Below, piece by piece: positions 8,125 through 18,209 of a stretch of 64,000 bases of DNA. The notes below the pieces were generated by a model. It was not told the DNA's origin. It worked only from the letters and a program-made list of their open reading frames with translations, and ran no database searches. The stretch covers positions 124,001 to 188,000 of the forward strand of contig JAFLEI010000007.1 in the NCBI GenBank assembly GCA_017301975.1, in the 5' to 3' direction. This stretch comes from Verrucomicrobiota bacterium. Lineage in GTDB: Bacteria; Verrucomicrobiota; Verrucomicrobiia; Verrucomicrobiales; Verrucomicrobiaceae. Every line of letters starts with the position of its first letter. The first letter of the stretch is position 1. A program made the position numbers and the translations under genes.

Positions 8125-10935
8125 ATGAAGCCCTCCCTTTCCATCGCCCTGGCCTTGGCGCTGCACACCGGCAGCGTGGCGCTGGCCGCGCCTGCGGATG
8201 ACGCCAAGCTGGCCTTCTTCGAAAAGAACGTCCGCCCCATCCTCATCAAGCGCTGCTACGAGTGCCACTCGGTCGAGTCCGGCAAGGGCAAGGGCGGCCT
8301 TTTCATCGACTCACGCGACGCCATCCTCAAAGGCGGCGACAGCGGTCCGGCCCTCGTCGCGGGCAATCCCGACAAGAGCCACATCATCGAGTCCATCCGT
8401 TATCAAAACCAGGACCTGCAGATGCCGCCCAAAGGGGCCATGCCTGCGGCGGAAGTGAAGACGCTGGAAGAGTGGGTCAAAATGGGCGCGCCTGATCCAC
8501 GTGAGGCCGTCGCCACTGGAAAGCCAAGCGCACCGCGCGTTATTGATCTCAAAGAAGGCGCCAAGCACTGGGCCTTTCGCCCGATCTCCAATCCTGCCGT
8601 CCCCAAGGCGGACGCCGCCAATCCCATCGACGCTTTTATCAGCGAAAAACTCGCTGAAAAAGGACTCAAGCTCGCGGCACCCGCTGACAAACGCACGCTG
8701 ATCCGCCGTGCCACCTTCGATCTCACCGGCCTGCCGCCGAGCCCGCAGGAAGTGGACGCCTTCCTCGCAGACAACTCTCCTGATGCGTTTGCCAAAGTGG
8801 TGGACCGCCTGCTGCGCTCGCCGCAATACGGTGAAAAATGGGGACGCCACTGGCTGGACGTCGCCCGTTATTCAGACTCGAACGGCCTCGATGAAAACAT
8901 CGCGCTGGGCACCGCCTGGCGTTACCGCGACTACGTGGTGCAGTCCATCAATGCCGACAAGCCCTTCGATCAATTCCTCACCGAGCAGATCGCAGGCGAT
9001 CTGCTGGAGGCGAAGGACCTGGCCACGCGCAAAGAACAGGTCACCGCCACCGCCTTCCTCAATCTCGGCGCCAAGGTCCTTGCCGAGCCGGACAAGGAGA
9101 AGCTCGCCATGGATGTCATCGATGAGCAGATTGACGTCATGGGTCGCGCCTTCATGGGCCTCACTCTTGGCTGCGCACGCTGTCATGATCACAAGTTCGA
9201 CCCCGTCCCGACCGCTGACTACTACTCACTCGCCGCCATCTTCAAGAGCACGCAAAGCTTCAGCGTGGACCGCATCGGCGCGCTGAGCACGGCGTATGAA
9301 GCGCCCATGGGCTCGCTGGAAGATTTTGCCGCCGTCAAATCCTCCGAGCGCATCCTTAAAGAGCAAAGAGCCGCCGTCTCCAAGGCTGAGAGCAGCGCCA
9401 TCACCGCGCTGCGCAAGGAGGTGCGCGAGCATGCGGTCGATTACCTCATGGCCGCAGCCAGGCTGCCCGCGACGCCTACCTTGAGCCAGGTGCGCCCGGT
9501 GGCAGAGCCTCTCGGGCTGCGTGCGCATGTGCTGCTCAATTGCCGTGTGTATCTCGCCGCGAATGAAACCCTGCCCTTCTTCAAGCCCTGGCAGGATGCG
9601 CTGAAAAGCACAGGAGATGTGCAGCCGCTGCGTGGCTACTACAGCGCCATCTTCGCCGCTGCGGAAAAGATCAAGCCGGCTCCTCCAGCCAAATCCAAGG
9701 CGAAGGCCAAAGCCGGGCCCGTGGATGAATCCGAAGACTCGCTGCTGCATCAGGCGCGTGCCGCCCTGGATGCGCCCGCAGGCTTCCTGGCCCTGCCGCC
9801 GGAGCCCATGGTCCTCTTCCCCAAAGACGTCGCCGAAAAAGTGCGCGCCTTGAAGGACACCATGATGACCACGGAGAGCAATCTCCCCGACCTGCCCACC
9901 ACGCTTGCCGTGGCTGAAGCACCGAAGATCATCAAGGAACTGCCCATCCACATTCGCGGCAGCCACCTCGCGCTCGGCAAGCCCGTGCCACGCGGCTTCA
10001 TCCAGGTCGCGCAGCAGGCATCGCTCAAATCCAAGCCGGAGTTCCCGGCGAATCAAAGCGGCCGCTTGGAGCTTGCCCGCTGGCTGGCCAGCGCGGATCA
10101 TCCGCTCACCTCGCGCGTCATGGTGAACCGCATCTGGTCCTGGCATTTCCGCCAGGGCATCGTCCCCACGACGGACAACTTCGGGCTCCTCGGCCAGCAG
10201 CCCACGCATCCTGAGCTGCTCGACTGGCTGGCCCGCTGGTTCACCAGCAACGGCTGGAGCCTCAAGGACATGCACCGCCTCATCATGGGCTCGCGCACCT
10301 ATCAGCAGAGCTCCGCCACCTCCGCCCAAGCTTACGCAGCTGATCCCGAAGACCTCCTGCTGCACCACTTCCCCGTGCGTCGGCTGGAAGCCGAAGAAAT
10401 CCGCGATGCGCTGCTCAGCGTCGCCGGCAGCCTCGACAACACCATCGGCGGCAAGACCATTCCACGCCGCAATCGCGAGTTCGTCTTCAATCACACGTCC
10501 AAGGACTTTACTTCCTACGGCAGCACTCGGCGGGCGCTGTACATGCCCATCATTCGCAACAATCTCTACGACCTCTTCCAGCAGTTCGACTATCCCGATC
10601 CCTCCACCAGCACCGGCCTGCGTTACAGCTCCGTCGTCTCGCCGCAGGCCCTGCTTCTGATGAACAGCGACCTCGCCACCAGCGCCGCACACGACTTCGC
10701 CGCCCGCGTGTTCAAGCTCTCCGCCGACAAGGAAGCGCGCCTCCGCGCCGCCTACCGCCTCGCCTTCGCCCGCGAAGCCACTGCGGAAGATCTGCGCCGC
10801 GCCGAGAACTATCTCACCGCTGCCGATGCCTCCCTCAATTCCAGCCAGCAGGACTCCACCAAACGCGAGCTGCAGGCCTGGACGCTGCTCTGCCAGGCGC
10901 TGATGATGAGCAACGAGTTCATCTATTTGAGGTAG
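8125..10935 (+). CDS. DUF1549/DUF1553 protein with Planctomycetes-type cytochrome c motif
   Basis: A 936-residue exported protein. A signal peptide (cleavage near residue 22) is followed by a Planctomycetes-type cytochrome c domain with heme motif CYECH (C44, C47, H48). DUF1549 follows at roughly 190-400 and includes 'CARCHDHKFDPVPTADYY', and DUF1553 lies at roughly 640-900 ('HPLTSRVMVNRIW'). A Lys/Ala/Pro linker near 510-535 breaks the middle. These proteins are hallmarks of Planctomycetes and Verrucomicrobia and are often paired with a DUF1501 sulfatase-like protein; no such partner is present here. The function is not established; periplasmic redox or polysaccharide processing is a common guess. 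Confidence 0.9.
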   Translation: MKPSLSIALALALHTGSVALAAPADDAKLAFFEKNVRPILIKRCYECHSVESGKGKGGLFIDSRDAILKGGDSGPALVAGNPDKSHIIESIRYQNQDLQMPPKGAMPAAEVKTLEEWVKMGAPDPREAVATGKPSAPRVIDLKEGAKHWAFRPISNPAVPKADAANPIDAFISEKLAEKGLKLAAPADKRTLIRRATFDLTGLPPSPQEVDAFLADNSPDAFAKVVDRLLRSPQYGEKWGRHWLDVARYSDSNGLDENIALGTAWRYRDYVVQSINADKPFDQFLTEQIAGDLLEAKDLATRKEQVTATAFLNLGAKVLAEPDKEKLAMDVIDEQIDVMGRAFMGLTLGCARCHDHKFDPVPTADYYSLAAIFKSTQSFSVDRIGALSTAYEAPMGSLEDFAAVKSSERILKEQRAAVSKAESSAITALRKEVREHAVDYLMAAARLPATPTLSQVRPVAEPLGLRAHVLLNCRVYLAANETLPFFKPWQDALKSTGDVQPLRGYYSAIFAAAEKIKPAPPAKSKAKAKAGPVDESEDSLLHQARAALDAPAGFLALPPEPMVLFPKDVAEKVRALKDTMMTTESNLPDLPTTLAVAEAPKIIKELPIHIRGSHLALGKPVPRGFIQVAQQASLKSKPEFPANQSGRLELARWLASADHPLTSRVMVNRIWSWHFRQGIVPTTDNFGLLGQQPTHPELLDWLARWFTSNGWSLKDMHRLIMGSRTYQQSSATSAQAYAADPEDLLLHHFPVRRLEAEEIRDALLSVAGSLDNTIGGKTIPRRNREFVFNHTSKDFTSYGSTRRALYMPIIRNNLYDLFQQFDYPDPSTSTGLRYSSVVSPQALLLMNSDLATSAAHDFAARVFKLSADKEARLRAAYRLAFAREATAEDLRRAENYLTAADASLNSSQQDSTKRELQAWTLLCQALMMSNEFIYLR

Positions 10936-10983
10936 TTTGCAGAAGTCGTCGCTTGACCACCCGCCGCTTTCGGGGACTAGCTT

Positions 10984-11310
10984 ATGGCTGCCGTGGACCT
11001 CAAGCTCATCAACCGCGAAATCCTGCTCTCCTTCTGGAAGGTGCATGTGCTGCACCATGCGGCCGAGGGCGAGGTGATCGGCCAGTGGATGCTCAGGGAA
11101 CTCAGCCACCACGGCTACGAGGTCAGTCCCGGCACGCTCTATCCCCTGCTCAAGCGCATGGAAAAAAACGGCTGGCTCACCTCCAAGGCGGACACCTCGC
11201 GCGGCCCCAAGGCCCCTCGCTCCTACACCATCACCAAGGATGGCCGCGCCGTGCTCAAGATCGTGCGCAAGCAGCTCAAGGAACTGGGCGTGGAAGTGGG
11301 CAGGCACTGA
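10984..11310 (+). CDS. PadR family transcriptional regulator
   Basis: A 108-residue winged-helix protein with the PadR pattern: a first helix pair 'EILLSFWKVHVLHHAAEGEV', the recognition segment 'HGYEVSPGTLYPLLKRME' and the wing 'KAPRSYTITKDGRAVL'. PadR proteins are usually repressors that release DNA on binding a small aromatic or drug-like ligand, and they often control efflux genes nearby. Here a bestrophin-like gene and an RND efflux operon follow in the same direction. Control of either is an inference only, because no operator was identified. Confidence 0.9.
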   Translation: MAAVDLKLINREILLSFWKVHVLHHAAEGEVIGQWMLRELSHHGYEVSPGTLYPLLKRMEKNGWLTSKADTSRGPKAPRSYTITKDGRAVLKIVRKQLKELGVEVGRH

Positions 11311-11490
11311 CGTCTTCGGGCATGGACCACTTCGCCTGCAATCTCAGCCTGAGGGAATGCTGCAAAAATTGATCGCGCAGCCCGCGTCTGCCATCGTATA
11401 GACCGCCCCGTCGGCAGGCGCCGTCTGGCATGCGGCGTGCTATCTTCCGCCCCCTTCTCAGCATCACCCTCCCACCCGCATCAGCGCATC

Positions 11491-12480
11491 ATGTACGTCG
11501 GCAAAGACTTCCGTTTGATCCACCTCTGGCACTTCGCACGTGCAAACTTCATCGAGTCCCTCTTCATCAGCGCCCTCGCGGTGGTTCTCTACCGTTTCGC
11601 CGGCCTGCACTGGATTGCCATTCCCTTCCTGCCCATCGGGACCATCGGCACCGCCGTGGCGTTCTTTGTCGGCTTCAAGAACAATCAGGCCTTCGACCGC
11701 CTGTGGGAGGCCCGCCGCCTGTGGGGTGGCATCACCAATGCCTCCCGCAGCTTCGTCGCCCATCTGAAGGCCAGCCTTCCCGCCGAATCCGAGGTGCGCG
11801 AGGCAGCCTACCGGCACCTTGCCTTCATCAACATTCTCCGTCTGCAGCTCCGCCGCACCATCCCCTGGGCCACCAGCAAACAAAACCTCCACAAGACCTT
11901 CGCTGGAGAGCGCCATGAACTGGAGGAGTTTGAGAAAGGTCTCGGGCGCATCCTCGGGGAGCACGACAAGATGCAATATTTCGACCACCTCAAGAGCCTC
12001 AATAATCCCGCCTGCATGCTGCTGAAGGTACATGCCGAGCACCTTGCCCGGCTGAAGCGCGAGGGCGCGCTTGACGCCTTCGAGCACATCGAACTCATGC
12101 GCCTCGTCAATGAGTTCCACAATCTCCAGGGCGGGTGCGAGCGCATCAAGTCCACCCCGCTCTTCCGCCAGTACAGCATCTTCAGCCGCATCTTTGTGCA
12201 GATCTTCATCCTGCTGCTGCCTTTTGGCCTGCTGAAGGATCTCAGCGCCATCGTCGGCGGCCCCGGCGTCTGGCTCACCATTCCCTTTTCGGTCCTCATT
12301 TCCTGGATCTTCTACACCATGGAGCAGACCGGCGAGTTCAGCGAAAACCCCTTCGACAACTCCATCAACGACACCCCCATTTCCACCATCTGCCGCAACA
12401 TCGAGATCGATGTCCGCGAGATCCTTGGAGAGAAAAAGCTGCCTCCGAAGCTGCAGCCCGAGAAACACGTCCTTCTCTGA
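11491..12480 (+). CDS. bestrophin-like channel
   Basis: A 329-residue membrane protein of the bestrophin/UPF0187 (YneE-like) family. The N-terminal pair of helices (about 20-65) carries the family segment 'GFKNNQAFDRLWEARRLWGG', and a second hydrophobic pair lies near 235-280. The late stretch 'NPFDNSINDTPISTICRNIEIDVRE' is typical: it matches the C-terminal FDNxxxDxP region that wraps around the pentamer. Bacterial members are homopentameric ion channels, some cation selective. The ATG at 11491 gives the family N-terminus. The 244 bases after it hold no gene that I can support. Confidence 0.85.
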   Translation: MYVGKDFRLIHLWHFARANFIESLFISALAVVLYRFAGLHWIAIPFLPIGTIGTAVAFFVGFKNNQAFDRLWEARRLWGGITNASRSFVAHLKASLPAESEVREAAYRHLAFINILRLQLRRTIPWATSKQNLHKTFAGERHELEEFEKGLGRILGEHDKMQYFDHLKSLNNPACMLLKVHAEHLARLKREGALDAFEHIELMRLVNEFHNLQGGCERIKSTPLFRQYSIFSRIFVQIFILLLPFGLLKDLSAIVGGPGVWLTIPFSVLISWIFYTMEQTGEFSENPFDNSINDTPISTICRNIEIDVREILGEKKLPPKLQPEKHVLL

Positions 12481-12724
12481 CGGCCGGAGCGGCAAAACTG
12501 GACACACCGCCCACTCTTCAAACTCCCCCCCCCGGTCCGCGCAAGCGCCATCGGCGGGAGAACGCCAGCTCATGGCGGCACCGCAGCCCACCGTCCGCGA
12601 TGTTGAGGGAGGCCGCGTGGCCTGATGGTTAAAAATGCGCTTTTTTAGGGAAAGAAGTTGTCCGACCTCCGTTTACGGTGCCCGTAATCGCCAGCCGAAC
12701 TCATCTGTCATTCTCACCCCCCGC

Positions 12725-15700
12725 ATGTCCCTCGCCCGCTTCGCCCTCCGCCATCCCTGGTCTGTTTTGGTTGCCGTGGTGGCGGTCTGCCTCGGGGCCT
12801 GGCTCGGACTCCAGCGCATGACGCGCGACATCTTCCCGCCGCTGGGCATTCCGACGATCTACGTGGCGCAGCCCTTTGGCGGCATGGACCCGCTGCAGAT
12901 GGAAGGCTACCTGACCTACCGCTACGAGTACCACTTTCTCTACATCTCCAACATCGAGCACGTGGAGTCGAAGTCCATCCAGGGCGCCTCCATCATGAAA
13001 CTGCAGTTTCATCCCGGCACGGACATGAGCCAGGCGATGTCCGAAACCGTGGCGCAGGTGAACCGCGCGCGCGCCTTCATGCCTCCGGGCACAGTTGCCC
13101 CCTTCATCATGCGCTTTGATGCCGGCAGCGTGGCCGTGGGGCATCTGGTCTTCTCCACGGATGATCCCAACATCACGCTGAACCAGATGCAGGATCAGGC
13201 GCTGAACAAGGTGCGCCCGGCCTTCGCCACGCTCCCCGGCGTGTCCGCGCCGCCACCCTTCGGCGGCAGCTCACGCGCCATCGTGGTGAATGTGAACCCG
13301 GACCGCATGCGCAGCTACGGACTCTCCCCGGATGAGATCGTGGGCGCCATCGCCCGTGGCAATCCCATCAGCCCCTCGGGCAACATGAACCTCGACGGCA
13401 AGTATCCCATCGTGCCGACCAACGCGATCGTGACGAACATCAAGGATCTCGAAGCCATCCCGCTGCGCCGAACGGACAAGGGCGCCGTCTTCATCCGCGA
13501 TGTCGCAGCCGTTTCCGACTCCGCCGATGTGACCACCTCCTACGCGCTCGCGAACGGCATCCGCACGGTTTACCTGCCCGTCACCAAACGCGCGGAGGCC
13601 TCCACGCTCGAAGTTGTCAAAACCGTGCGTGCAGCCATCCCGGAGTTCCAAAAACTGCTGCCCGAAGGAATCAAGGTAAGCTTTGAATTCGACCAGACGC
13701 CCGTGGTCAATCGCAGCATTCGAGATCTGCTCAAGGAAGGCGGCCTGGGCGCCGTGCTGACTGGTCTCATGGTGCTGCTCTTCCTGCGGGATCTGCGCAC
13801 CGCCTTCATCGTCGTCATCAACATCCCGCTCTCGCTGCTGGCCTCTGCCTTCGGCTTGTGGATCACCGGAGAAAACATTCACCTCATGACCCTCGGCGGA
13901 ATGGCTCTCTCGGTCGGCATCCTTGTCGATGAAGCCACCGTGACGGTGGAGAACATCCACACCCATCTCGCCCGTGGCAAACCGCTGGCCCGTGCGGCGC
14001 TGGACGGCACGCTGGAAACGACACTGCCGCGACTGCTGGCGATGCTCTGCATCCTCGCCGTGTTCATCCCCGCCTTCTTCATGGTCGGCGCAGCCAAGGC
14101 TCTCTTCGTGCCGCTCGCGCTGGCGGTTGGCTTTGCGATGTTCGCCTCCTTCATCCTCTCCAGCACGCTCGTGCCAGTGCTCTCGGTGTGGCTGCTGCCG
14201 AAGAAGCAGACGCTGCATGAGGAGAAGCCCGGCGTCTTTGCCCGCAGCTATCAGGGGCTTGTCAAAGCCGCGGTGACCATGCGCTTCATTCTCGTCCCCG
14301 CCTATCTCGGCGGTGCGGCATTGATCATCCTCACCTTTGGCCCCTTCCTCGGCTCTGAGATCTTCCCCGCGACAGACTCCGGGCAGTTCGCGCTGCGTTT
14401 CCGAGCCCCCAGCGGCACGCAGGTCGCGCGCACCGAGGCCATCGCCCAGCGCATCCTGAAAATCATTGGCGAGGAAGCGGGCATTGAGTTTTCCATCGGC
14501 ATGGTTGGCGTTCATAATTCCAGCTTCCCGGTCAATCTGGTCCATCTCTGGAATGGCGGCCCGGAGGAAGGCTGGCTGGCCGTTCAGCTCCGCCCCGGCT
14601 GGGACAGCGTGGAGACATTGCAGGAAAAGCTGCGCGATATCATCGGACGCGAGCTTCCCGAAGTGCGCCTGTCCTTTGAGCCCAATGACATCGTCAGCCG
14701 CGTGATGAGCTTTGGCTCTTCCACACCGCTGGAGATTGTCGTCAGCGGCCCCAGCCTGCCGGACAGCAAGGCGCATGCGGAAAAGCTGCTCGCCAAATTC
14801 GGCGAACTCAAGTTCCTGCGCGATGCCCAGATTTCCCAGACGCTTGATGCGCCGGCGGTCAATGTGCAGATCGACCGCGAGCGCGCCGGACTGCTGGGTG
14901 TGGATGTCGAGGACGTCACACGCAGCCTTGTGACCGCGACCACGTCGAGCAAATTCACCACACCGGTCTATTGGGCCGACCCCAAGACAGGCATCAGCTT
15001 CAACATCGCCGTGCAGATTCCCGAAGACCGCACGCAGACCCTTGAAGACCTGGGCAACATCCCCGTCGCCAGCAAGAACGGCGGTGCGGTGCTGATGCGC
15101 AACCTCGCCAAGATCGAGAAAGGCACCACCATCGGCACTTACGAGCGCTACAACCTCGTCCGCGTCGTCAGCATCACCGCGAACATTCACGACATCGACT
15201 TCGGCAGCGCCATCGCGAAAATCCGCCAAGTCATCGCCGAAGTAGGCCCCGCAGCGGATGGCAAAACGAAGGTGGATGTGCGCGGGCAGGTCGTGCCATT
15301 TGAGCAGCTCTACTCCGGCTTCAGCAGTGGCCTCCTCATCGCCATGATCGTCATCTTCCTGCTGCTGTGTGCGAACTTCCAGTCGCTGCGCCTCGCAATC
15401 GCCGTCATCTCCACGATGCCTGCGGTCATTGCGGGCGTGGTGCTCGCGCTGTTCTTCACCGGCACCACCATCAACATCCAGTCCGCCATGGGAGCCATCA
15501 TGGCAGTTGGGGTCGCTGTCGCAAATGCCATCCTGCTCGTCACCTTTGCCGATCGCGCACGTCTGAGCAGCGGCGGAGACCGTCGCGCAGCCGCCATCAC
15601 AGGCTCAGTCAGCCGCCTGCGTCCCATCGTGATGACCAGCTTCGCCATGATCGCCGGCATGCTGCCACTCGCGCTGGGTTCAGGCCAGACGGCACCGCTT

Positions 15701-15853
15701 GGCACCGCCGTCGTCGGCGGCCTGGCGCTCGCCACAGTCGCCACCCTGTTCTTCCTGCCCGCCGTTTTCGCCCTGCTGGCCAGCACCAAAGCCACCTCGG
15801 CCTCGCTTGATCCTGATGACGATCAAAGCGCACTGTTTGAACCTTCCCGCTGA
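12725..15853 (+). CDS. RND efflux pump, inner-membrane permease
   Basis: A 1042-residue resistance-nodulation-division transporter with the standard plan: first membrane helix at residues 12-30, a large periplasmic loop, helices 2-6, a second loop, and a final helix block. The proton-relay helix reads 'GILVDEATVTVEN' around residues 398-410, so the Asp-Asp pair of AcrB is Asp-Glu here. It is the first gene of a three-gene operon with adaptor and outer-membrane channel, spacing 8 bases. Substrate is unknown; drugs, metals and lipophilic compounds are all possible. The start at 12725 is taken because the extra upstream residues do not belong to the family. Confidence 0.92.
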   Translation: MSLARFALRHPWSVLVAVVAVCLGAWLGLQRMTRDIFPPLGIPTIYVAQPFGGMDPLQMEGYLTYRYEYHFLYISNIEHVESKSIQGASIMKLQFHPGTDMSQAMSETVAQVNRARAFMPPGTVAPFIMRFDAGSVAVGHLVFSTDDPNITLNQMQDQALNKVRPAFATLPGVSAPPPFGGSSRAIVVNVNPDRMRSYGLSPDEIVGAIARGNPISPSGNMNLDGKYPIVPTNAIVTNIKDLEAIPLRRTDKGAVFIRDVAAVSDSADVTTSYALANGIRTVYLPVTKRAEASTLEVVKTVRAAIPEFQKLLPEGIKVSFEFDQTPVVNRSIRDLLKEGGLGAVLTGLMVLLFLRDLRTAFIVVINIPLSLLASAFGLWITGENIHLMTLGGMALSVGILVDEATVTVENIHTHLARGKPLARAALDGTLETTLPRLLAMLCILAVFIPAFFMVGAAKALFVPLALAVGFAMFASFILSSTLVPVLSVWLLPKKQTLHEEKPGVFARSYQGLVKAAVTMRFILVPAYLGGAALIILTFGPFLGSEIFPATDSGQFALRFRAPSGTQVARTEAIAQRILKIIGEEAGIEFSIGMVGVHNSSFPVNLVHLWNGGPEEGWLAVQLRPGWDSVETLQEKLRDIIGRELPEVRLSFEPNDIVSRVMSFGSSTPLEIVVSGPSLPDSKAHAEKLLAKFGELKFLRDAQISQTLDAPAVNVQIDRERAGLLGVDVEDVTRSLVTATTSSKFTTPVYWADPKTGISFNIAVQIPEDRTQTLEDLGNIPVASKNGGAVLMRNLAKIEKGTTIGTYERYNLVRVVSITANIHDIDFGSAIAKIRQVIAEVGPAADGKTKVDVRGQVVPFEQLYSGFSSGLLIAMIVIFLLLCANFQSLRLAIAVISTMPAVIAGVVLALFFTGTTINIQSAMGAIMAVGVAVANAILLVTFADRARLSSGGDRRAAAITGSVSRLRPIVMTSFAMIAGMLPLALGSGQTAPLGTAVVGGLALATVATLFFLPAVFALLASTKATSASLDPDDDQSALFEPSR

Positions 15854-15861
15854 TATCCGCC

Positions 15862-16848
15862 ATGACCAAGCCCTTGCTCCTCATTCTCTGCCTGAGCACT
15901 TTCGCGAGTGCGCTCGACCTTCCCGCCACGAAGCCGCAAACGGGCACCATCCACCGCTGGATCAGCCTGCCAGCGGGCTTTGCGCCCTGGCAGCAGGTGG
16001 AGCTGAAAGCGCGTGTGGCAGGCTACATTCAGAAGATCACCGTGGACAAGGGAGACCTCGTCACGGCAGGCCAGAAGCTCATCGAAATCGCCGTGCCAGA
16101 GCTCGAAGCCGACCTCATCGGCCATCGCGCCCAGATCAACGCCGCGCAGGTCGAAGTGAAGCGCCTGCACGAAGCCCGATCCAAATCCCCCGACCTCATC
16201 CTGCCGCAGTCCGTCGATGATGCCGAGGCCAAGCTCGCCATCGCCAAGGCCGGGATGGAGCGCGCCAACGCACTGCTACAATTTGCGCAGATCACCTCCC
16301 CCTTCTCCGGCACCATCACTGACCGCCGCGTGGATCCGGGCGGCTTCGCAGCAGCGGGTGGCGGCACCTTGCTGCAGCTCACCGATGTCAGCACGCTGCG
16401 CCTGCAGGTGCCGGTCATCGAAATCGAGACCTCCTTTCTCAAAGTCGGCCAGCAGGTGGAGGCGAAAGTCGATGCGCTCGGCGGTGCCGTGGTCAAAGGC
16501 ACGATCTCCCGCATCACCGGCACGCTAGATCCCGCCACGCGCACCATGCTCATCGAGGCCGATTTCAAAAACGACGACGGCAAACTTCGCCCCGGCATGT
16601 TTGCTACCGCACGCATCGCCGTCGAACAGCATGACAACGCCACGGTCATCCCCGTCGCCGGACTCGTGATGGAAAAGACCAATGCCTTCGTCTTCAAGCA
16701 TGTCGACGGCAAAGCCATGAAGACCGCCGTGAAACTCGGCTTTAATGACGGCACGAAGGTCGAGATACCCGAACTCAAAGCCGACGACGTGATCCTGCTT
16801 CCAGGGACGACGCCCCTCGCGGACAAGCAGCCGGTCACGGTGAAATGA
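15862..16848 (+). CDS. RND efflux periplasmic adaptor (HlyD/MFP family)
   Basis: A 328-residue membrane fusion protein. The signal peptide ends near residue 17 (FASA). The barrel-sandwich segment 'ELKARVAGYIQKITVDKGDLV' is followed by a short helical hairpin, the matching lipoyl half 'ITSPFSGTITDRRVDPGG', and a beta-barrel domain. It joins the inner-membrane pump to the outer-membrane channel. It is 8 bases after the pump gene, and its last codons overlap the start of the channel gene by 4 bases (ATGA), which indicates translational coupling. Confidence 0.92.
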   Translation: MTKPLLLILCLSTFASALDLPATKPQTGTIHRWISLPAGFAPWQQVELKARVAGYIQKITVDKGDLVTAGQKLIEIAVPELEADLIGHRAQINAAQVEVKRLHEARSKSPDLILPQSVDDAEAKLAIAKAGMERANALLQFAQITSPFSGTITDRRVDPGGFAAAGGGTLLQLTDVSTLRLQVPVIEIETSFLKVGQQVEAKVDALGGAVVKGTISRITGTLDPATRTMLIEADFKNDDGKLRPGMFATARIAVEQHDNATVIPVAGLVMEKTNAFVFKHVDGKAMKTAVKLGFNDGTKVEIPELKADDVILLPGTTPLADKQPVTVK

Positions 16849-18182
16849 CAAACCACGAACTCCTTCTCCCGCACGCCATGATTTCCTGCATCCGTCATTC
16901 CGCATTCGTCCTTCTCCTCGCGAGCTCCCTCCTCTGCGCCGCCGAGCCCGCCTACGTCGATCTGCGCACCGTCATGCGCCTCGCAGGCGCGAACAACGAC
17001 GAGATCCAGCTCGCACGCACGAAGCATGATGAAGCGATCGCGGAATCCAAACAGGCATGGCAGCGCTTCTGGCCCTCCCTGAGTCTCGGAGCGGGTTATC
17101 GCGGTCATGAAGGCCGCTTGCAGGACATTGCAGGCAACGTCTTCAACGCGAACAAGCAGCAGTACACAGTCGGCACCACCGTGATGATCGACTGGTCCCC
17201 GGGGGACATTTATTATTCCGCGCTGGCCGCGAAGCAGCGTGCGCTCGCCGCCGAACACCTCGCTGAAAAGGCGCGCATCGACATCGTGACTCAGTCCGTG
17301 GAACGCTACTACGATCTCCTCGCTGCCGAGGCGATGCTCACCATCATCGAAGACGATCTGCAGCTCACGGAAGATTATGGCAAACAGCTCAATGGGGCCG
17401 TCACCGCAGGTACCGCCTTCCGCGCCGACCTGCTTCGCGTGAAGTCCCAGATCAGCCGCGCCAAGCTAGCGATTCGCCAGGGAGAGGAGCAGCGCGATCT
17501 CGCCGTGGCCCGTCTCGCTGAAATCCTCCGCCTCACACCCGATGCCGTACTGCGCCCCGCGAAGGCAGATCTTGTTCCCGTGAAAATGATGTCCGGCAGA
17601 GGAGTCGCCACGATGATTTCACTCGCGCAGCAGCACCGGCCGGAGATCCACGCCGCGCAGGCCATCCACAGTTCCATGGATGCCGAAAAGGACCGCGCCC
17701 ATGTCGCGCCCTTGATCCCCAGTGTGCAGGCCGGCTACACCGCCGGTGGCCTGGGCGGTGGTCGCAACGTGGGCAATCAATGGGGCAACTTCGGCAGCCA
17801 GCAGGATTACTACCTCGGCGTGGGTTGGAAGATCGGCCCCGGCGGGTTGTTTGACCGCCAGCGTCAAAAGCTGGCGGATGCCCGTGAAGAAAGCGCCTCG
17901 CTGCAAACCAGTCAGGTCAAGGCCGCCGTCGGTCGCGAAGTGGTCGAAGCCGCCACCCGTTCACAGTCCGCCAACGACCAGATCAAGATCAACGACGAAG
18001 CCGTGGCTGCCGCCGAAGAAATGACCAAGCTGGCCAAGGAACGTCAGGCCAGCCAGGTGGGCGTGGTGCTGGAGTACCTGCTCGCCCGCGAAGAACTCAC
18101 TCGCGCCCGCCAGAGTCGCGTCGTCGCCGTCACCGATTTCAACAAGGCTCAGCATGCGTTGAAACGAGCGGTGGGAAAATAG
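16845..18182 (+). CDS. TolC family outer-membrane efflux channel
   Basis: A 445-residue TolC-like protein with a signal peptide (the hydrophobic run ends at 'SSLLCAAEP') and two repeats of long helical and outer-membrane strand segments, as in the OEP family. It forms the trimeric exit duct for the preceding pump and adaptor. The start overlaps the adaptor stop in an ATGA; an ATG 33 bases further on (16878) would also keep the signal peptide. The last 22 bases of the gene (18161-18182) recur as an almost exact direct copy at 18698-18719, downstream of the next gene. Confidence 0.9.
   Translation: MTNHELLLPHAMISCIRHSAFVLLLASSLLCAAEPAYVDLRTVMRLAGANNDEIQLARTKHDEAIAESKQAWQRFWPSLSLGAGYRGHEGRLQDIAGNVFNANKQQYTVGTTVMIDWSPGDIYYSALAAKQRALAAEHLAEKARIDIVTQSVERYYDLLAAEAMLTIIEDDLQLTEDYGKQLNGAVTAGTAFRADLLRVKSQISRAKLAIRQGEEQRDLAVARLAEILRLTPDAVLRPAKADLVPVKMMSGRGVATMISLAQQHRPEIHAAQAIHSSMDAEKDRAHVAPLIPSVQAGYTAGGLGGGRNVGNQWGNFGSQQDYYLGVGWKIGPGGLFDRQRQKLADAREESASLQTSQVKAAVGREVVEAATRSQSANDQIKINDEAVAAAEEMTKLAKERQASQVGVVLEYLLAREELTRARQSRVVAVTDFNKAQHALKRAVGK
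18161..18182 (+). repeat. 22-bp direct repeat, copy 1 (tolC-like 3' end)
   Basis: Last 22 bases of the channel gene, GAAACGAGCGGTGGGAAAATAG minus wording beyond 20 bases: the shared core is CGAGCGGTGGGAAAATAG. It matches copy 2 at 18698-18719 with one mismatch. Confidence 0.85.
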
Positions 18183-18209
18183 TGTCCGAACCTCATTACA
18201 TACCATTCC

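Noticed and set aside
9226-11307. Long open frame on the minus strand (about 690 codons) opposite the DUF1549/DUF1553 gene
   Set aside because: It lies wholly opposite a gene with clear family domains, is low in sequence complexity, and shows no motif. GC-rich genes often leave such open antisense frames. The same applies to the long antisense frames at 13271-15229, 34043-35437, 41287-42420 and 51440-53254.
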